Shown here: positions 34,007-41,470 of the stretch, one piece after another
Layout: every line of letters begins with the position of its first letter
Numbering within the stretch: the stretch's first letter is position 1
Assembly (NCBI GenBank): GCA_034002405.1
Contig: JAVFAS010000026.1
Location: forward strand, 1 to 43,083
Length of the DNA stretch: 43,083 nt
DNA from: SZUA-365 sp034002405
GTDB lineage: Bacteria; Bacteroidota; Ignavibacteria; SZUA-365
Reading direction: 5' to 3'
Made by a program: the position numbers and the translations under genes
Notes under the pieces: model-generated
The model's input: the letters and a program-made list of their open reading frames with translations, nothing else
The model's database searches: none
Told to the model about the DNA's origin: nothing

Positions 34007-34037
34007 CAGCCCGGAATCAATGATTTCGGGCTGTTTT
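34007..34037 (+). terminator. Rho-independent terminator after tRNA-Ser
   Basis: CAGCCCGGAATC pairs with GATTTCGGGCTG (12 bp, one G-T) around a three-base loop, followed by TTTT. It would end the ribosomal protein/tRNA transcript. If the crossover is in the tRNA, this terminator belongs to the inserted element. Confidence 0.75.
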
Positions 34038-34127
34038 CGTTGATTTCAATCCTCCTGATACACCTGAATCCACTGGTTTTCACTGGATGTTGGATGTTTT
34101 TTGGATGTTTTTTTGAAGTGATGGAGA

Positions 34128-34151
34128 AAGCCCCAGTTTTCACCGGGGCTT
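34128..34151. terminator. Hairpin after the integrase gene
   Basis: AAGCCCC and GGGGCTT form a 7-bp stem around a ten-base loop, 5 bases beyond the integrase stop on the minus strand. The T-run is poor, so it is a moderate terminator candidate. Confidence 0.5.
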
Positions 34152-34155
34152 CCGT

Positions 34156-35256
34156 TCAACTCTTCTTGCCGTCGATATCGACCTGACAGATTACGTTGAC
34201 CTGCGGCTGCATGCGGTCGGGCGCGAGATACGCGTAGGCCGCTTCCGTCTCACTGATGCTGTGATGGCCGAGTAACCGGCTCACGTCCTGGATCAGAACT
34301 CCAGCCATCACAAGGTGTGAAGCGAAAGAACTTCGGAATTTATGCAGCCTCGCTGTCTCGATCCCCGCCTTCGCGGCAGCAGCCTTGCACTTCGCCAAGG
34401 CAGTCCGCTCGGGAATCTTCCTGCCGGTCTCCGTGGCGAACACGAAGGTAGTGGAGTACGGCTTCTCTTTCAGCTCCCTCAAGACAACGAGCAGCCGGTC
34501 GCTGATCGGGATGCTGCGGATGGCATTCTTCGTCTTTGGCTGGAAGTCAGGCCGCTCCCGGACGTGTATCAGGTTCCGCTCGAAGTCGACATCGATCCAC
34601 CGCAGTGATGCCGCTTCATTGTAGCGCATGCCGGTGTCGAGCAGGCCGAGGAAGAAAAGCCTGTAGGGTCGCGAGATCTTCTGCGCGAAGAATCGTTGGA
34701 GTTCATCTTCGGTGTAGAATTCCGGGTGCTTCGATTCCACACGAAGGAGTTCGACATGCTGGAAGGGCGACCGGACGATATGCCCCTTCGACACTTCCTG
34801 CTTGAACACGGCCTTGATGACCTGGAGATACATGTTCACGGTCTTCGCCTTCGGTTTCAGAATACGGTCGGTGCTGCCCTTCGGGTCACGCTTTTCCGCG
34901 ACAAGCGCGTTGAACAGCTCATCGGCATGATCCGTGGCGAAGTCGTTGACGAATGTGACGCCGAGGGCTCTGTAGAAGTGCTGGAACTGGGTCAGGATTT
35001 GGGAGTAGCGACGGAAGGAACGGGGTCGCGTCTCCTCACGCTTGACGTCGAGAAAGCTACGGACTGCATCGTCGAGAGTGTATCGGGCCTTGCGGGCGCC
35101 CACGCCGATGAGTTCATGCTCCTGGCGCTCCTTCTTGATGGCGGTCTCGAAGTCCTTCGCGTCCTTCTGCCGGTCGAAGATTTTCTGCCGCCGCACGCCG
35201 TGCACATCGCGGATGTCCACGAGGTAACGGCCGTCGTTGATTTTTTTCACTGCCAT
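34156..35256 (-). CDS. Tyrosine recombinase / phage-type integrase
   Basis: A 366-residue integrase that would insert and, with an excisionase, remove the element by site-specific recombination. An N-terminal Arm/SAM-like part covers residues 1-170. The catalytic set is complete: Arg211 (TGMRYNEAASLRW), Lys243 (PKTKNAIRSIPIS), His305 and Arg308 (LHKFRSSFASHL), His331 (RLLGHHS) and the nucleophile Tyr341 (AAYAYLAP). AAAGGA lies about 8 bases before the ATG. It reads towards the tRNA with its stop 164 bases from the tRNA end, the normal layout for a tRNA-targeted element. It looks intact. Confidence 0.95.
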   Translation of the reverse strand: MAVKKINDGRYLVDIRDVHGVRRQKIFDRQKDAKDFETAIKKERQEHELIGVGARKARYTLDDAVRSFLDVKREETRPRSFRRYSQILTQFQHFYRALGVTFVNDFATDHADELFNALVAEKRDPKGSTDRILKPKAKTVNMYLQVIKAVFKQEVSKGHIVRSPFQHVELLRVESKHPEFYTEDELQRFFAQKISRPYRLFFLGLLDTGMRYNEAASLRWIDVDFERNLIHVRERPDFQPKTKNAIRSIPISDRLLVVLRELKEKPYSTTFVFATETGRKIPERTALAKCKAAAAKAGIETARLHKFRSSFASHLVMAGVLIQDVSRLLGHHSISETEAAYAYLAPDRMQPQVNVICQVDIDGKKS

Positions 35257-35323
35257 GGTATGGTCCTTTTCAGTTGGTGAGAGGATGGAAGGGTGTGGAG
35301 GTTACACCCTCCCATGCCGTCGT

Positions 35324-35635
35324 TCAGTTCGGTATTCCGGACACCAGCAGTTCCGCCAGTGTCTCCAGCGCAATTCGTCGATGTCGTGCGCCATGGGGCG
35401 TTGAAGCTATCGTGCCATCCTTGACGCGACGGCGGACGAATTCGTAGTGAGCGTTCAGGATATCAGCGGCCTCGGAAACGGTGAATACGTGTTTGCCGGG
35501 ATGCTGCTCTTTCAGCTCGATGATCTTGTCCTCGACCGTGACGGAAGGGAGAGGGGCCGGAGAACCGGCCTCCTCTTCTTGCTTCCGACTGCGCACCGGT
35601 CGGTGTGCTTTGTATGTTGACAGGTCGATCGCCAC
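35324..35635 (-). CDS. Excisionase-like helix-turn-helix protein
   Basis: A 103-residue protein with a disordered charged N-terminal third and a MerR/excisionase-type helix-turn-helix: HVFTVSEAADILNAHYEFVRRRVKDGTIASTPHGARHRRIALETLAELL. This type binds DNA with a wing and typically acts as recombination directionality factor or small regulator. It lies directly upstream of the integrase and in the same direction. The GTG at 35635 sits unusually close to AAGGAG, so a slightly later start is possible. Confidence 0.75.
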   Translation of the reverse strand: MAIDLSTYKAHRPVRSRKQEEEAGSPAPLPSVTVEDKIIELKEQHPGKHVFTVSEAADILNAHYEFVRRRVKDGTIASTPHGARHRRIALETLAELLVSGIPN

Positions 35636-35667
35636 TCCTTCGAGTCACATAATGCAACGCTGGTGTG

Positions 35668-36288
35668 TTAGGAAATCACGCCTGAGCTGCTCCGCTGGTA
35701 GCCAAGTAGCTTATTGTGCAATTCCATCGATGGAAACTCGTCAAGAAGCTCGACTGCTTTTGGTGTTGCCAACGTTCCACGACCTTCGGTAATGTGTTTT
35801 TTAGGAAACGGAAAGAGTGGCCAGGTATAGACAATACTTCCCCAGTCTCCAAAATCGGGATCCCACTCGTCAGAGTAGCCTGCCCAACGTACGCACACAT
35901 TGGTCAGAGCACGCTTCAAAAGGTCGAACAATGCACTTTGCAAGAGGCTGTTATCCTCTGAAATACTTGCCACGATGCATAGCTGGAGTGTATGAATCGA
36001 TATTGCTACCATGGAATCATAACCAACCACAATACCATCCATACGGCGGAACGTCTCAGCGAACTGAGCTTCCGTGTCGACATTATCCCACTCAAATCTC
36101 CTCCAATCCTCGTAACGCGCCTGCTCAAAGATCCAGTCAAGGCGCATACGGTCGAGATCGTACCTACAATTCAGCTCATGTGAAATCTGCTGGATGAATG
36201 AGAGGTAGCGAGTCATGAATGGCTCGAAGTACGTGCGAGTGCACATTTCGGGGGAGAGAAGTTGTGAAATTTTTCGAGAATCGTTCAT
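35668..36288 (-). CDS. Hypothetical protein, 206 residues
   Basis: I do not recognise this protein. It is acidic and aromatic-rich, with several likely helices (RYLSFIQQISHELNCRYDLDRMRLDWIFEQARYEDWRRFEW; SLLQSALFDLLKRALTNVCVRWAG) and no clear signal peptide, membrane helix or catalytic motif. The ATG has GAGG 8 bases upstream. Its codons are more AT-rich than those of chromosomal genes here, in keeping with recent acquisition. Between the HTH gene and an unknown regulator-like gene in an integrated element, it may be a cargo or defence-type gene, but nothing shows this. Confidence 0.65.
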   Translation of the reverse strand: MNDSRKISQLLSPEMCTRTYFEPFMTRYLSFIQQISHELNCRYDLDRMRLDWIFEQARYEDWRRFEWDNVDTEAQFAETFRRMDGIVVGYDSMVAISIHTLQLCIVASISEDNSLLQSALFDLLKRALTNVCVRWAGYSDEWDPDFGDWGSIVYTWPLFPFPKKHITEGRGTLATPKAVELLDEFPSMELHNKLLGYQRSSSGVIS

Positions 36289-36353
36289 ATAATATCCTCT
36301 AACTAGTTGTGATTATATAAGTTATCAGTACAGCTATTTGCTCGCTGTTACTG

Positions 36354-36438
36354 GCGCCGCGATCACGGCGCAGAGGATATCATTGCGAATCGGGTGCCAT
36401 TCCCGATTCCCAATTTTGGATCAGGATTCCCTATCCTG
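36354..36438. other. Three consecutive stem-loops in an intergenic gap
   Basis: GCGCCG-CGATCA-CGGCGC (36354-36371), GAATCGGG-TGCCATT-CCCGATTC (36387-36409) and CAGGAT-TCCCT-ATCCTG (36422-36438) are three perfect hairpins in a row between two leftward genes. They could be terminators of the 298-residue protein gene, a processed leader, or a small structured RNA. Confidence 0.5.
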
Positions 36439-36479
36439 GGACTTGAAGGGGGTAGTAAGGTAAGGTAGGTTTTGTACAG

Positions 36480-37376
36480 CTAGCGGATACCGAGATCCTC
36501 ACACCAGCGCTTGATCGTCTTGTGATCGCGGTCAAGTAGCCGCCCTATCGCCGAATAGTTGATCTTCCCGCTTGATTTGTAGCGATGTTCGTCTGCGAGT
36601 TCATACAGGATCTCACGGGTCGGACGCTCGGAATCAAATTTCACCAAATCCTTAACAGTGGCCCTGCTCTCCAAGAGTGCATCCGTTGTCACGCGATGCT
36701 CGTTTCGCAAGATCTCCAACGCACGCTGGAGTTCCGCATCCGACATGAGGTCTTCCTTACTGAGTTGCTCGAGCGGAATAGTATCCCCCGTCGAGAACGG
36801 CGGGATCGTGTCGTAGAGAAGCCGGGTTGCACGGTCGAGAGGGTCGAGGGTGTAGACTTTCAGAAACGGTAGGACAGCCGACTCCCAGACATCATTGATC
36901 TCCAGCGGCGAAAACACCGGGTGGAAGCCTCCTCCACGCTTCCTTTTTTCGGTCGCTGGCAAGTTGATCACCCCATCGAAAGCATCCCACACTCCTCTTA
37001 TACCAATAGATTCCGCCGCGAGAAACGAATCCATGGCCAGCACCTGGAACGTCGCCAGTAGTGCAAGTGCGTCATGCATGCCCCGCCCCGTCACACCCTG
37101 AATCCTGAACAGGAGCGGCACAAGCTTGGTCACCTCGGCGGCACTGAGTTGACTGCGGATGAAATAATCAGGGAGCTTCGCCAGGCGCTCGCTTGCGGCG
37201 TGATCAGGATTCTCAACGGAGACCTCCACGGTAACCCGAGACGATTCCTGGATCGATGACGGGACTGCAATGTGGAAGGTGACAGGCACATCACGCCGCA
37301 TCTGAAGCCAGCGCTTGTACCACGGGAGAAATTTCGCTGCCTGTTCGTTTGTCTTCGGCCTATTCATCTTCGCCAT
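36480..37376 (-). CDS. Hypothetical protein with C-terminal HTH
   Basis: A 298-residue protein. The C-terminal 45 residues (HRYKSSGKINYSAIGRLLDRDHKTIKRWCEDLGIR) look like a helix-turn-helix of the resolvase/Hin or sigma-4 kind, so DNA binding is likely. The rest is helical and unrecognised (residues 60-140: LPDYFIRSQLSAAEVTKLVPLLFRIQGVTGRGMHDALALLATFQVLAMD). It is divergent from the Gp157 module, across a gap with inverted repeats, and may regulate that module. No membrane or signal sequence is seen. Confidence 0.6.
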   Translation of the reverse strand: MAKMNRPKTNEQAAKFLPWYKRWLQMRRDVPVTFHIAVPSSIQESSRVTVEVSVENPDHAASERLAKLPDYFIRSQLSAAEVTKLVPLLFRIQGVTGRGMHDALALLATFQVLAMDSFLAAESIGIRGVWDAFDGVINLPATEKRKRGGGFHPVFSPLEINDVWESAVLPFLKVYTLDPLDRATRLLYDTIPPFSTGDTIPLEQLSKEDLMSDAELQRALEILRNEHRVTTDALLESRATVKDLVKFDSERPTREILYELADEHRYKSSGKINYSAIGRLLDRDHKTIKRWCEDLGIR

Positions 37377-37383
37377 TCTGAAG

Positions 37384-37413
37384 AGTAGATACTCTTATAA
37401 TCGGGTATAAGAA
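37384..37413. promoter_or_regulatory. Inverted repeats in divergent promoter region
   Basis: GAGTA-GA-TACTC (37384-37395) is followed at once by CTTATA-ATCGGG-TATAAG (37395-37412, extended by one T/A pair). A TATAAT sequence lies at 37433-37438, ahead of the rightward module. They are good candidates for binding sites of a regulator of both directions. Confidence 0.5.
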
Positions 37414-37452
37414 TCCTGTACTGGTGCAAATTATAATAATCAGGAGTCTCTT

Positions 37453-37563
37453 ATGCAAATCCCAACCCCTACCCGCTGGATCAACGTCATCATCGTACTC
37501 AGCGAAGAGGCTGTGCGTTGGCTATTCCGCCGCATTCGTCGACCGGAGCCGAACGATGAATGA
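37453..37563 (+). CDS. 36-residue peptide overlapping the Gp157 gene
   Basis: A short open frame begins ATG with AGGAG 6 bases upstream, an unusually good ribosome site, and ends TGA inside the first codons of the Gp157 gene (8-base overlap). The peptide begins MQIPTPTRWINVIIVLSEEA and continues VRWLFRRIRRPEPNDE: a hydrophobic middle and a strongly basic amphipathic end. It could be a real small protein or a leader whose translation drives that of Gp157. No similarity recognised. Confidence 0.6.
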   Translation: MQIPTPTRWINVIIVLSEEAVRWLFRRIRRPEPNDE

Positions 37564-38086
37564 ACCTCACTTCATGGACGAGCTGCTGGAGGAGATCGAA
37601 CAGCAGGAGAACCTTCAGTCCGAGGCGTACTGTGACATCGTCCTCGCCGAGATCGCAAGCCTCGAAACCAAGATCCAGGACACGTTCACGCTCGCCGAGG
37701 AGGAACAGACGCTGATCCAGGACTTCGCACTGCGAAGGACGAGTAAGCTCCAGGAGCGGATTGACTTCCTTTCTCGGAAACTGGAATCCTACCTTCGCGA
37801 GTCTGGCAACAGGACGTTAAGCTTGCCTCACGGAGCTATCAAGATCCGGAAGAAGCAGGACAAGGTCGAGATTTCCGACATGCAGGAGTTTCTTCTTCAT
37901 GCCTCGCCCCAGATGCTGAACACCATCCCAGAGCAGGCCAAGCCAGACATCGCCGGAATCAAGTCGTGGATCAAGATGACCGGAGGAAAGCTCCCTCCCG
38001 GTGTCCGCATCATCGAAGGACAAGAATCATTCAGCTACAAACTCAAGGACAATACGAATGGAACAGACACAACGGACGAAGCTTGA
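37556..38086 (+). CDS. Siphovirus Gp157-family protein
   Basis: A 176-residue coiled-coil protein of the Gp157 family, found in siphovirus early regions and linked to phage DNA metabolism or resistance. The N-terminal half is a long helix (DELLEEIEQQENLQSEAYCDIVLAEIASLETKIQ to SKLQERIDFLSRKLESYL). The C-terminal half has the family's TLSLPHGAIKIRKKQDKVEI strand pair and KPDIAGIKSWIKMTGGKLPPGVRI. GGAG lies about 10 bases before the ATG. It overlaps both the upstream 36-residue frame and the downstream gene (29 bases), so the module is tightly coupled. Confidence 0.78.
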   Translation: MNEPHFMDELLEEIEQQENLQSEAYCDIVLAEIASLETKIQDTFTLAEEEQTLIQDFALRRTSKLQERIDFLSRKLESYLRESGNRTLSLPHGAIKIRKKQDKVEISDMQEFLLHASPQMLNTIPEQAKPDIAGIKSWIKMTGGKLPPGVRIIEGQESFSYKLKDNTNGTDTTDEA

Positions 38087-38582
38087 GCTTCCAGTCAACC
38101 AGCCGATCACGCTTCAACTGCTTTTCGACAATCCGCTGACTGGCCAAAACAGATACGGCGATTATTTTTTGTACGCGTTCGTCGATCCCTCGACCGGCGA
38201 GGAATATTCCTTCTTCGCTCCGAGCCCGGACGTTCACGAACAACTGAGCCACTTCAACGCCGGTGACAATGTCACGCTGCTCAAGTCGGCAAAGCAGAAC
38301 GGCAGAAAAATTCTGACGGAGTACTCAGTCACGCCCGCCAATGGTGGACCATTGAAGTCGTTTCTTCATGACGCGCCGCCTGTGAACGGCAACGGGAAAG
38401 CAGCAACGCCGAACAAGTCCAGCGACGCATTCTTCCAGATCCTGGAGTCATGCTACGCCGACGCCATCAAGCTGCAGGAACGCTTCAACGGGATGGTAGA
38501 TGTGAATCGCCTGGCTATTACCCTCTTCATCGCCCGCAGCAAGACGAACGGCCACGCATTTGCCGGCGGGGTGTCGTCATGA
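38058..38582 (+). CDS. Hypothetical protein, possible OB-fold single-strand binding
   Basis: A 174-residue protein. The first 100 residues form alternating strands (KLELPVNQPITLQLLFDNP; DYFLYAFVDPSTGEEYSFFAPSPDVHEQLSHFNAGDNVTLLKSAKQNGRKILTEYSV) in a pattern like an OB-fold nucleic-acid-binding domain, followed by a linker and a helical C-terminal part. It lies between Gp157 and DUF932, where phages often place single-strand DNA binding or annealing proteins. The function is therefore a structural and positional guess. It overlaps both neighbours. Confidence 0.6.
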   Translation: MEQTQRTKLELPVNQPITLQLLFDNPLTGQNRYGDYFLYAFVDPSTGEEYSFFAPSPDVHEQLSHFNAGDNVTLLKSAKQNGRKILTEYSVTPANGGPLKSFLHDAPPVNGNGKAATPNKSSDAFFQILESCYADAIKLQERFNGMVDVNRLAITLFIARSKTNGHAFAGGVSS

Positions 38583-39352
38583 GAACGGACATCGAACGCA
38601 GACTCGAACCATACCTTTTTGAGGTCGAGGCAGTCTCAGTTTTTAATGACAGGCCGGGGCAGTCGGGGGCAACACAGCTCAGCAAGGGATACAAAGCGAT
38701 CGTGCGGAAGGACACGAAAAAACTTCTTGCAATCCAGCGGGACAGTTATCGTCTCATTCCGAACAAGGCAGTGATCTCGCCGCTGTTGGAGCAGCTGCAG
38801 AAAATCGATGAGCCGTGGTACATCGATAGCTCGCATTCCTTCGTCGACGATGCACGCATGCGACTTCAAATCACCTTCCCTTCCGCAGTTATCAATGATG
38901 GGCGGAGTGACATAGCGCTCAGCATGTACGTCCAGAATAGTTATGACAGTACAACTTCTGTCCGTTTGTACTGGGGAGGACTCCGCTCGATTTGCCAGAA
39001 TGGTCTCGTCAGTGGGGTTGTGTTGGGACGATTCATGGGAAAGCACACCCAGAACTTCAACCTTCCCAACCTGCATCGCGAACTCGATTCGATTGCAGGA
39101 AAGCTCCCAGCATTGAAGCAGCGAATTTCCGTTCTCCAGGACAGCAAGGTGACATCCGACATCCGTATGGACGTCGAAAGGCACCTTGGGAAACATGTAT
39201 CCAAGTACATCGAGGAACAAGAGCGCGAGGTCCAGCGCGCGCAAAATCAGTGGGCGCTGTACAACATCATCACGTACTACGTGTCTCACCTGGTCAAGCA
39301 ACGGATGCGGGCAATCTACCAGCTCCAGGCCAGCAAGATCTTCGGCCTGTGA
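38579..39352 (+). CDS. DUF932 phage/plasmid-like protein
   Basis: A 257-residue member of DUF932 (YubP/YfjQ-like), widespread on plasmids, phages and ICEs and often beside recombination genes. Family features are GYKAIVRKDTKKLLAIQRDSYRLIPNKAVISPLLEQL, LQITFPSAVINDGRSDIALSMYVQNSYDSTTSVRLYWGGLRSICQNGLV and the C-terminal basic helices. Role unknown, though the GLRxxCxNG core is constant. It starts with a 4-base overlap (ATGA) on the preceding gene. Confidence 0.82.
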   Translation: MRTDIERRLEPYLFEVEAVSVFNDRPGQSGATQLSKGYKAIVRKDTKKLLAIQRDSYRLIPNKAVISPLLEQLQKIDEPWYIDSSHSFVDDARMRLQITFPSAVINDGRSDIALSMYVQNSYDSTTSVRLYWGGLRSICQNGLVSGVVLGRFMGKHTQNFNLPNLHRELDSIAGKLPALKQRISVLQDSKVTSDIRMDVERHLGKHVSKYIEEQEREVQRAQNQWALYNIITYYVSHLVKQRMRAIYQLQASKIFGL

Positions 39353-39379
39353 GCAGCTACGAATCCACGAACACATCAG

Positions 39380-39410
39380 CGGCCTTGTCCTCACGGATGA
39401 GGCCGTTTTC
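39380..39410 (+). terminator. Terminator-like hairpin between DUF932 and radC
   Basis: CGGCCT and AGGCCG pair across a 14-base loop (which can itself pair partly) and are followed by TTTTC. The strength is modest; it may attenuate rather than stop transcription into radC. Confidence 0.45.
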
Positions 39411-39424
39411 ATTTGGAGCAAGTC

Positions 39425-40009
39425 ATGCAATACGAATACGCGAGCACCGTGGACCTTGTCCGCGAGATCACAGGTCGTTGTTTCCATGATCTGCCGAGCC
39501 TCAGGGACATTCGCCGTAATCCTGACGTGCTTCTGGGCATTGACGGAATTGGTGCTGTCTCTGCGAAACGCATCCAAGCAGCCCTCGAGCTGGGGATCCG
39601 TTACGCGACCGAACCTGCAACCGAGCAACCCGTCATCACCAGTCCGGAAGATATCATTCTCATCTATGGACCGCGCCTTCGGGATCTAGAACATGAGCGC
39701 TTTTATGTTTTGCTAATGAACAATGCAGGCGTTATCACGGACGAGGTCATGGTCTCGAAAGGTATTCAGAATTCTACGCTCGTTCACCCGCGAGAGATTT
39801 TCAGAGAGGCGATAAGGAGGAGTGCAAGTTCTGTCATCCTCATGCACAATCATCCTTCCGGAATTAGGGAGGCGAGTCACGAAGACAAAATCATAACGAA
39901 GCAGCTGGTTGAAGCCGGTCGGCTGCTGGACATTCAAGTCAAGGACCACATCATAATATGCGGCCAGTCATATCTGTCGTTCGCAGAAAACGGCTGGTTG
40001 GAGGAGTAA
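39425..40009 (+). CDS. radC: RadC/JAB-domain DNA repair-like protein
   Basis: A 194-residue RadC (UPF0758) protein. The JAMM metalloprotease-type motif is complete: His141-x-His143 (LMHNHPSG), Ser151 and Asp154 (EASHED). The N-terminal part retains a helix-hairpin-helix-like GIDGIGAVSAKRIQAALELG. It is shorter at the N terminus than chromosomal RadC (about 220), as is common on mobile elements. The biochemical role of RadC is unresolved, despite its old naming as a repair gene. The ATG has GGAG 6 bases upstream. Confidence 0.85.
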   Translation: MQYEYASTVDLVREITGRCFHDLPSLRDIRRNPDVLLGIDGIGAVSAKRIQAALELGIRYATEPATEQPVITSPEDIILIYGPRLRDLEHERFYVLLMNNAGVITDEVMVSKGIQNSTLVHPREIFREAIRRSASSVILMHNHPSGIREASHEDKIITKQLVEAGRLLDIQVKDHIIICGQSYLSFAENGWLEE

Positions 40010-40013
40010 CATC

Positions 40014-40469
40014 ATGAAGAAGACAAACATCGCGCTGTTCATTCTGGCTGCCGTGCTCGCCATCGTACAGCTGGTGAACGGGCAGACGCTCACGCAGGAC
40101 ACGGCATACTACCACAACGGCACGATCATGCAACTGAACACCTACTCAAACGGTGTTCGTGTCGAGCGCTGCTTCTACTTTCCGGCCGGGGAGCTTCAGC
40201 TCTACCAGGAGTTCGATCCTATTACCGGTTTACAAACCGGCGAGGAGTACTGGTGGCATCGCAACGGTCAAGTCGAACATGCATGCGAGTGGGTGAACGG
40301 CTACGCCCACGGTTGGGCATTCTGGTGGGATGCGGAGGGTGAACTCGTCAGCTCGCAGGTTTACGTCGAGTCCCGCATAGTCCCCACCGAGGAATACGGG
40401 AATTACTTTCCAGATCGAGAAGCAGATAGCGAAAGCGCAAGTGCTTCAGGATTCGCAACACGTCGATAA
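40014..40469 (+). CDS. Exported MORN/YwqK-like protein
   Basis: A 151-residue protein with a signal peptide (IALFILAAVLAIVQLVNG) and repeats of the MORN/YwqK type: YYHNGTIMQLNTYSNGVRVERCFYFPAGELQ, ITGLQTGEEYWWHRNGQVEHACEWVNGYAHGWAFWWDAEGEL. These repeats are found in envelope proteins and in some antitoxin-annotated proteins of Bacteroidota; no toxin is beside it. GGAGGAG lies about 9 bases before the ATG, 4 bases after the radC stop. A strong terminator follows. Confidence 0.75.
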   Translation: MKKTNIALFILAAVLAIVQLVNGQTLTQDTAYYHNGTIMQLNTYSNGVRVERCFYFPAGELQLYQEFDPITGLQTGEEYWWHRNGQVEHACEWVNGYAHGWAFWWDAEGELVSSQVYVESRIVPTEEYGNYFPDREADSESASASGFATRR

Positions 40470-40472
40470 CCC

Positions 40473-40495
40473 GAGGAGCAACAGCTCCTCTTTTT
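40473..40495 (+). terminator. Rho-independent terminator
   Basis: GAGGAGC-AACA-GCTCCTC followed by TTTTT: a perfect 7-bp stem, tetraloop and T-run. It closes the rightward module that begins at 37453. Confidence 0.9.
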
Positions 40496-40610
40496 AGGAC
40501 AAAATAATCCAAAACAAAAATACTTGCGGGCTTTAGTCCTACGAAATTTGAGGGGGGCAGGATCCCTATTGATTAAGGCAATATTATCTTTGGAGGCAAT
40601 CCTGATCCAA

Positions 40611-41072
40611 ATGAAACAGCTACGTGTGGCAGTCCGGCAGGTCGAGCGCGAGCTTCATCAACTGGGGCTGTGGATTCCGGGCATGGAGGGCACACAAGTC
40701 TATCTGACACCGTTCCACAACTGGTATGGTTGGACCAGTCTTCGTGATCGTGACATCTTTGTTCCTCGGATCTCGACGTTTCGCTGGTTCAACGCGAGTG
40801 CGTGGTCACTTGCAGATATCCTTCGGCACGAGTACGGCCATGTACTGGCACTGAATTCAGCGAAGCTGCTCAAGACGTGGCCTCGCGACGATGACCGGGT
40901 ATCCGAGTACGCACACACGAACGAGGCAGAAGATTTCGCAGAGACCGTCAAGTTCTTCCTAAAGCACAAAGGTCAGCTACCGAGACGTTGGAGAGCGCGC
41001 CCAGGCATCGCCAGAAGGTGGGAGCGTCTGAACAGAGCGGCATGTAGGCGCAGAGGGAATGAAACCGTTTAG
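40611..41072 (+). CDS. Putative zinc metallopeptidase (HEYGH)
   Basis: A 153-residue protein with a zincin motif His73-Glu74-Tyr-Gly-His77 (ADILRHEYGHVLAL) and a downstream Glu-rich helix NEAEDFAETVKFFL that could supply the third zinc ligand. No signal peptide is evident, so it is probably cytoplasmic unless exported otherwise. The C terminus is strongly basic. The ATG at 40611 is chosen, but GGAGG is 15 bases upstream, and an in-frame start at 40524 would add 29 residues. Small metallopeptidases on mobile elements often cleave a repressor, but no partner is identified here. Confidence 0.65.
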   Translation: MKQLRVAVRQVERELHQLGLWIPGMEGTQVYLTPFHNWYGWTSLRDRDIFVPRISTFRWFNASAWSLADILRHEYGHVLALNSAKLLKTWPRDDDRVSEYAHTNEAEDFAETVKFFLKHKGQLPRRWRARPGIARRWERLNRAACRRRGNETV

Positions 41073-41470
41073 ACTCTGGTGTGTATCCTTATCCTAAGCA
41101 TCGATCATGTGTCGAAGCGAATCCAGCGTGGATCGGATCACTGACCACAGCGCTAGTCCAACATCTCGAGCACAAACAAACGCAACAAGAGGGAGCGACC
41201 TTTGGTGGGAAACGTGACGTTAGGTAGAGCTTCCCACCACGGTCTTGAAAGCCATTTTTCAGCACTGTGAAGGCGAAGTGCTGATCATCAACAGGCAAGT
41301 AATGAAAAATTCGAGGCAAAAAGCATTTTTTTCAAAAATATTTTCTGATGTTGAACGCATCATAAATCCATAATTAATTTTGAGTTGGTAAAGATTCCCT
41401 AGGCGCCACCCGAGACAAGGAACATATGCCCTATTGACAGAAATGGAGGAATCGACTATTTTAAGACTAA
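41073..41470. other. AT-rich non-coding stretch
   Basis: About 400 bases between the metallopeptidase and the end of the transposase reading frame. It is much richer in A and T than the rest of the window and has only short open frames without ribosome sites. I see no gene, RNA or clear repeat. Confidence 0.5.

Noticed and set aside
41089..41319. Short minus-strand open frame in the AT-rich gap
   Set aside because: 76 codons, no ribosome site, no domain and atypical composition.
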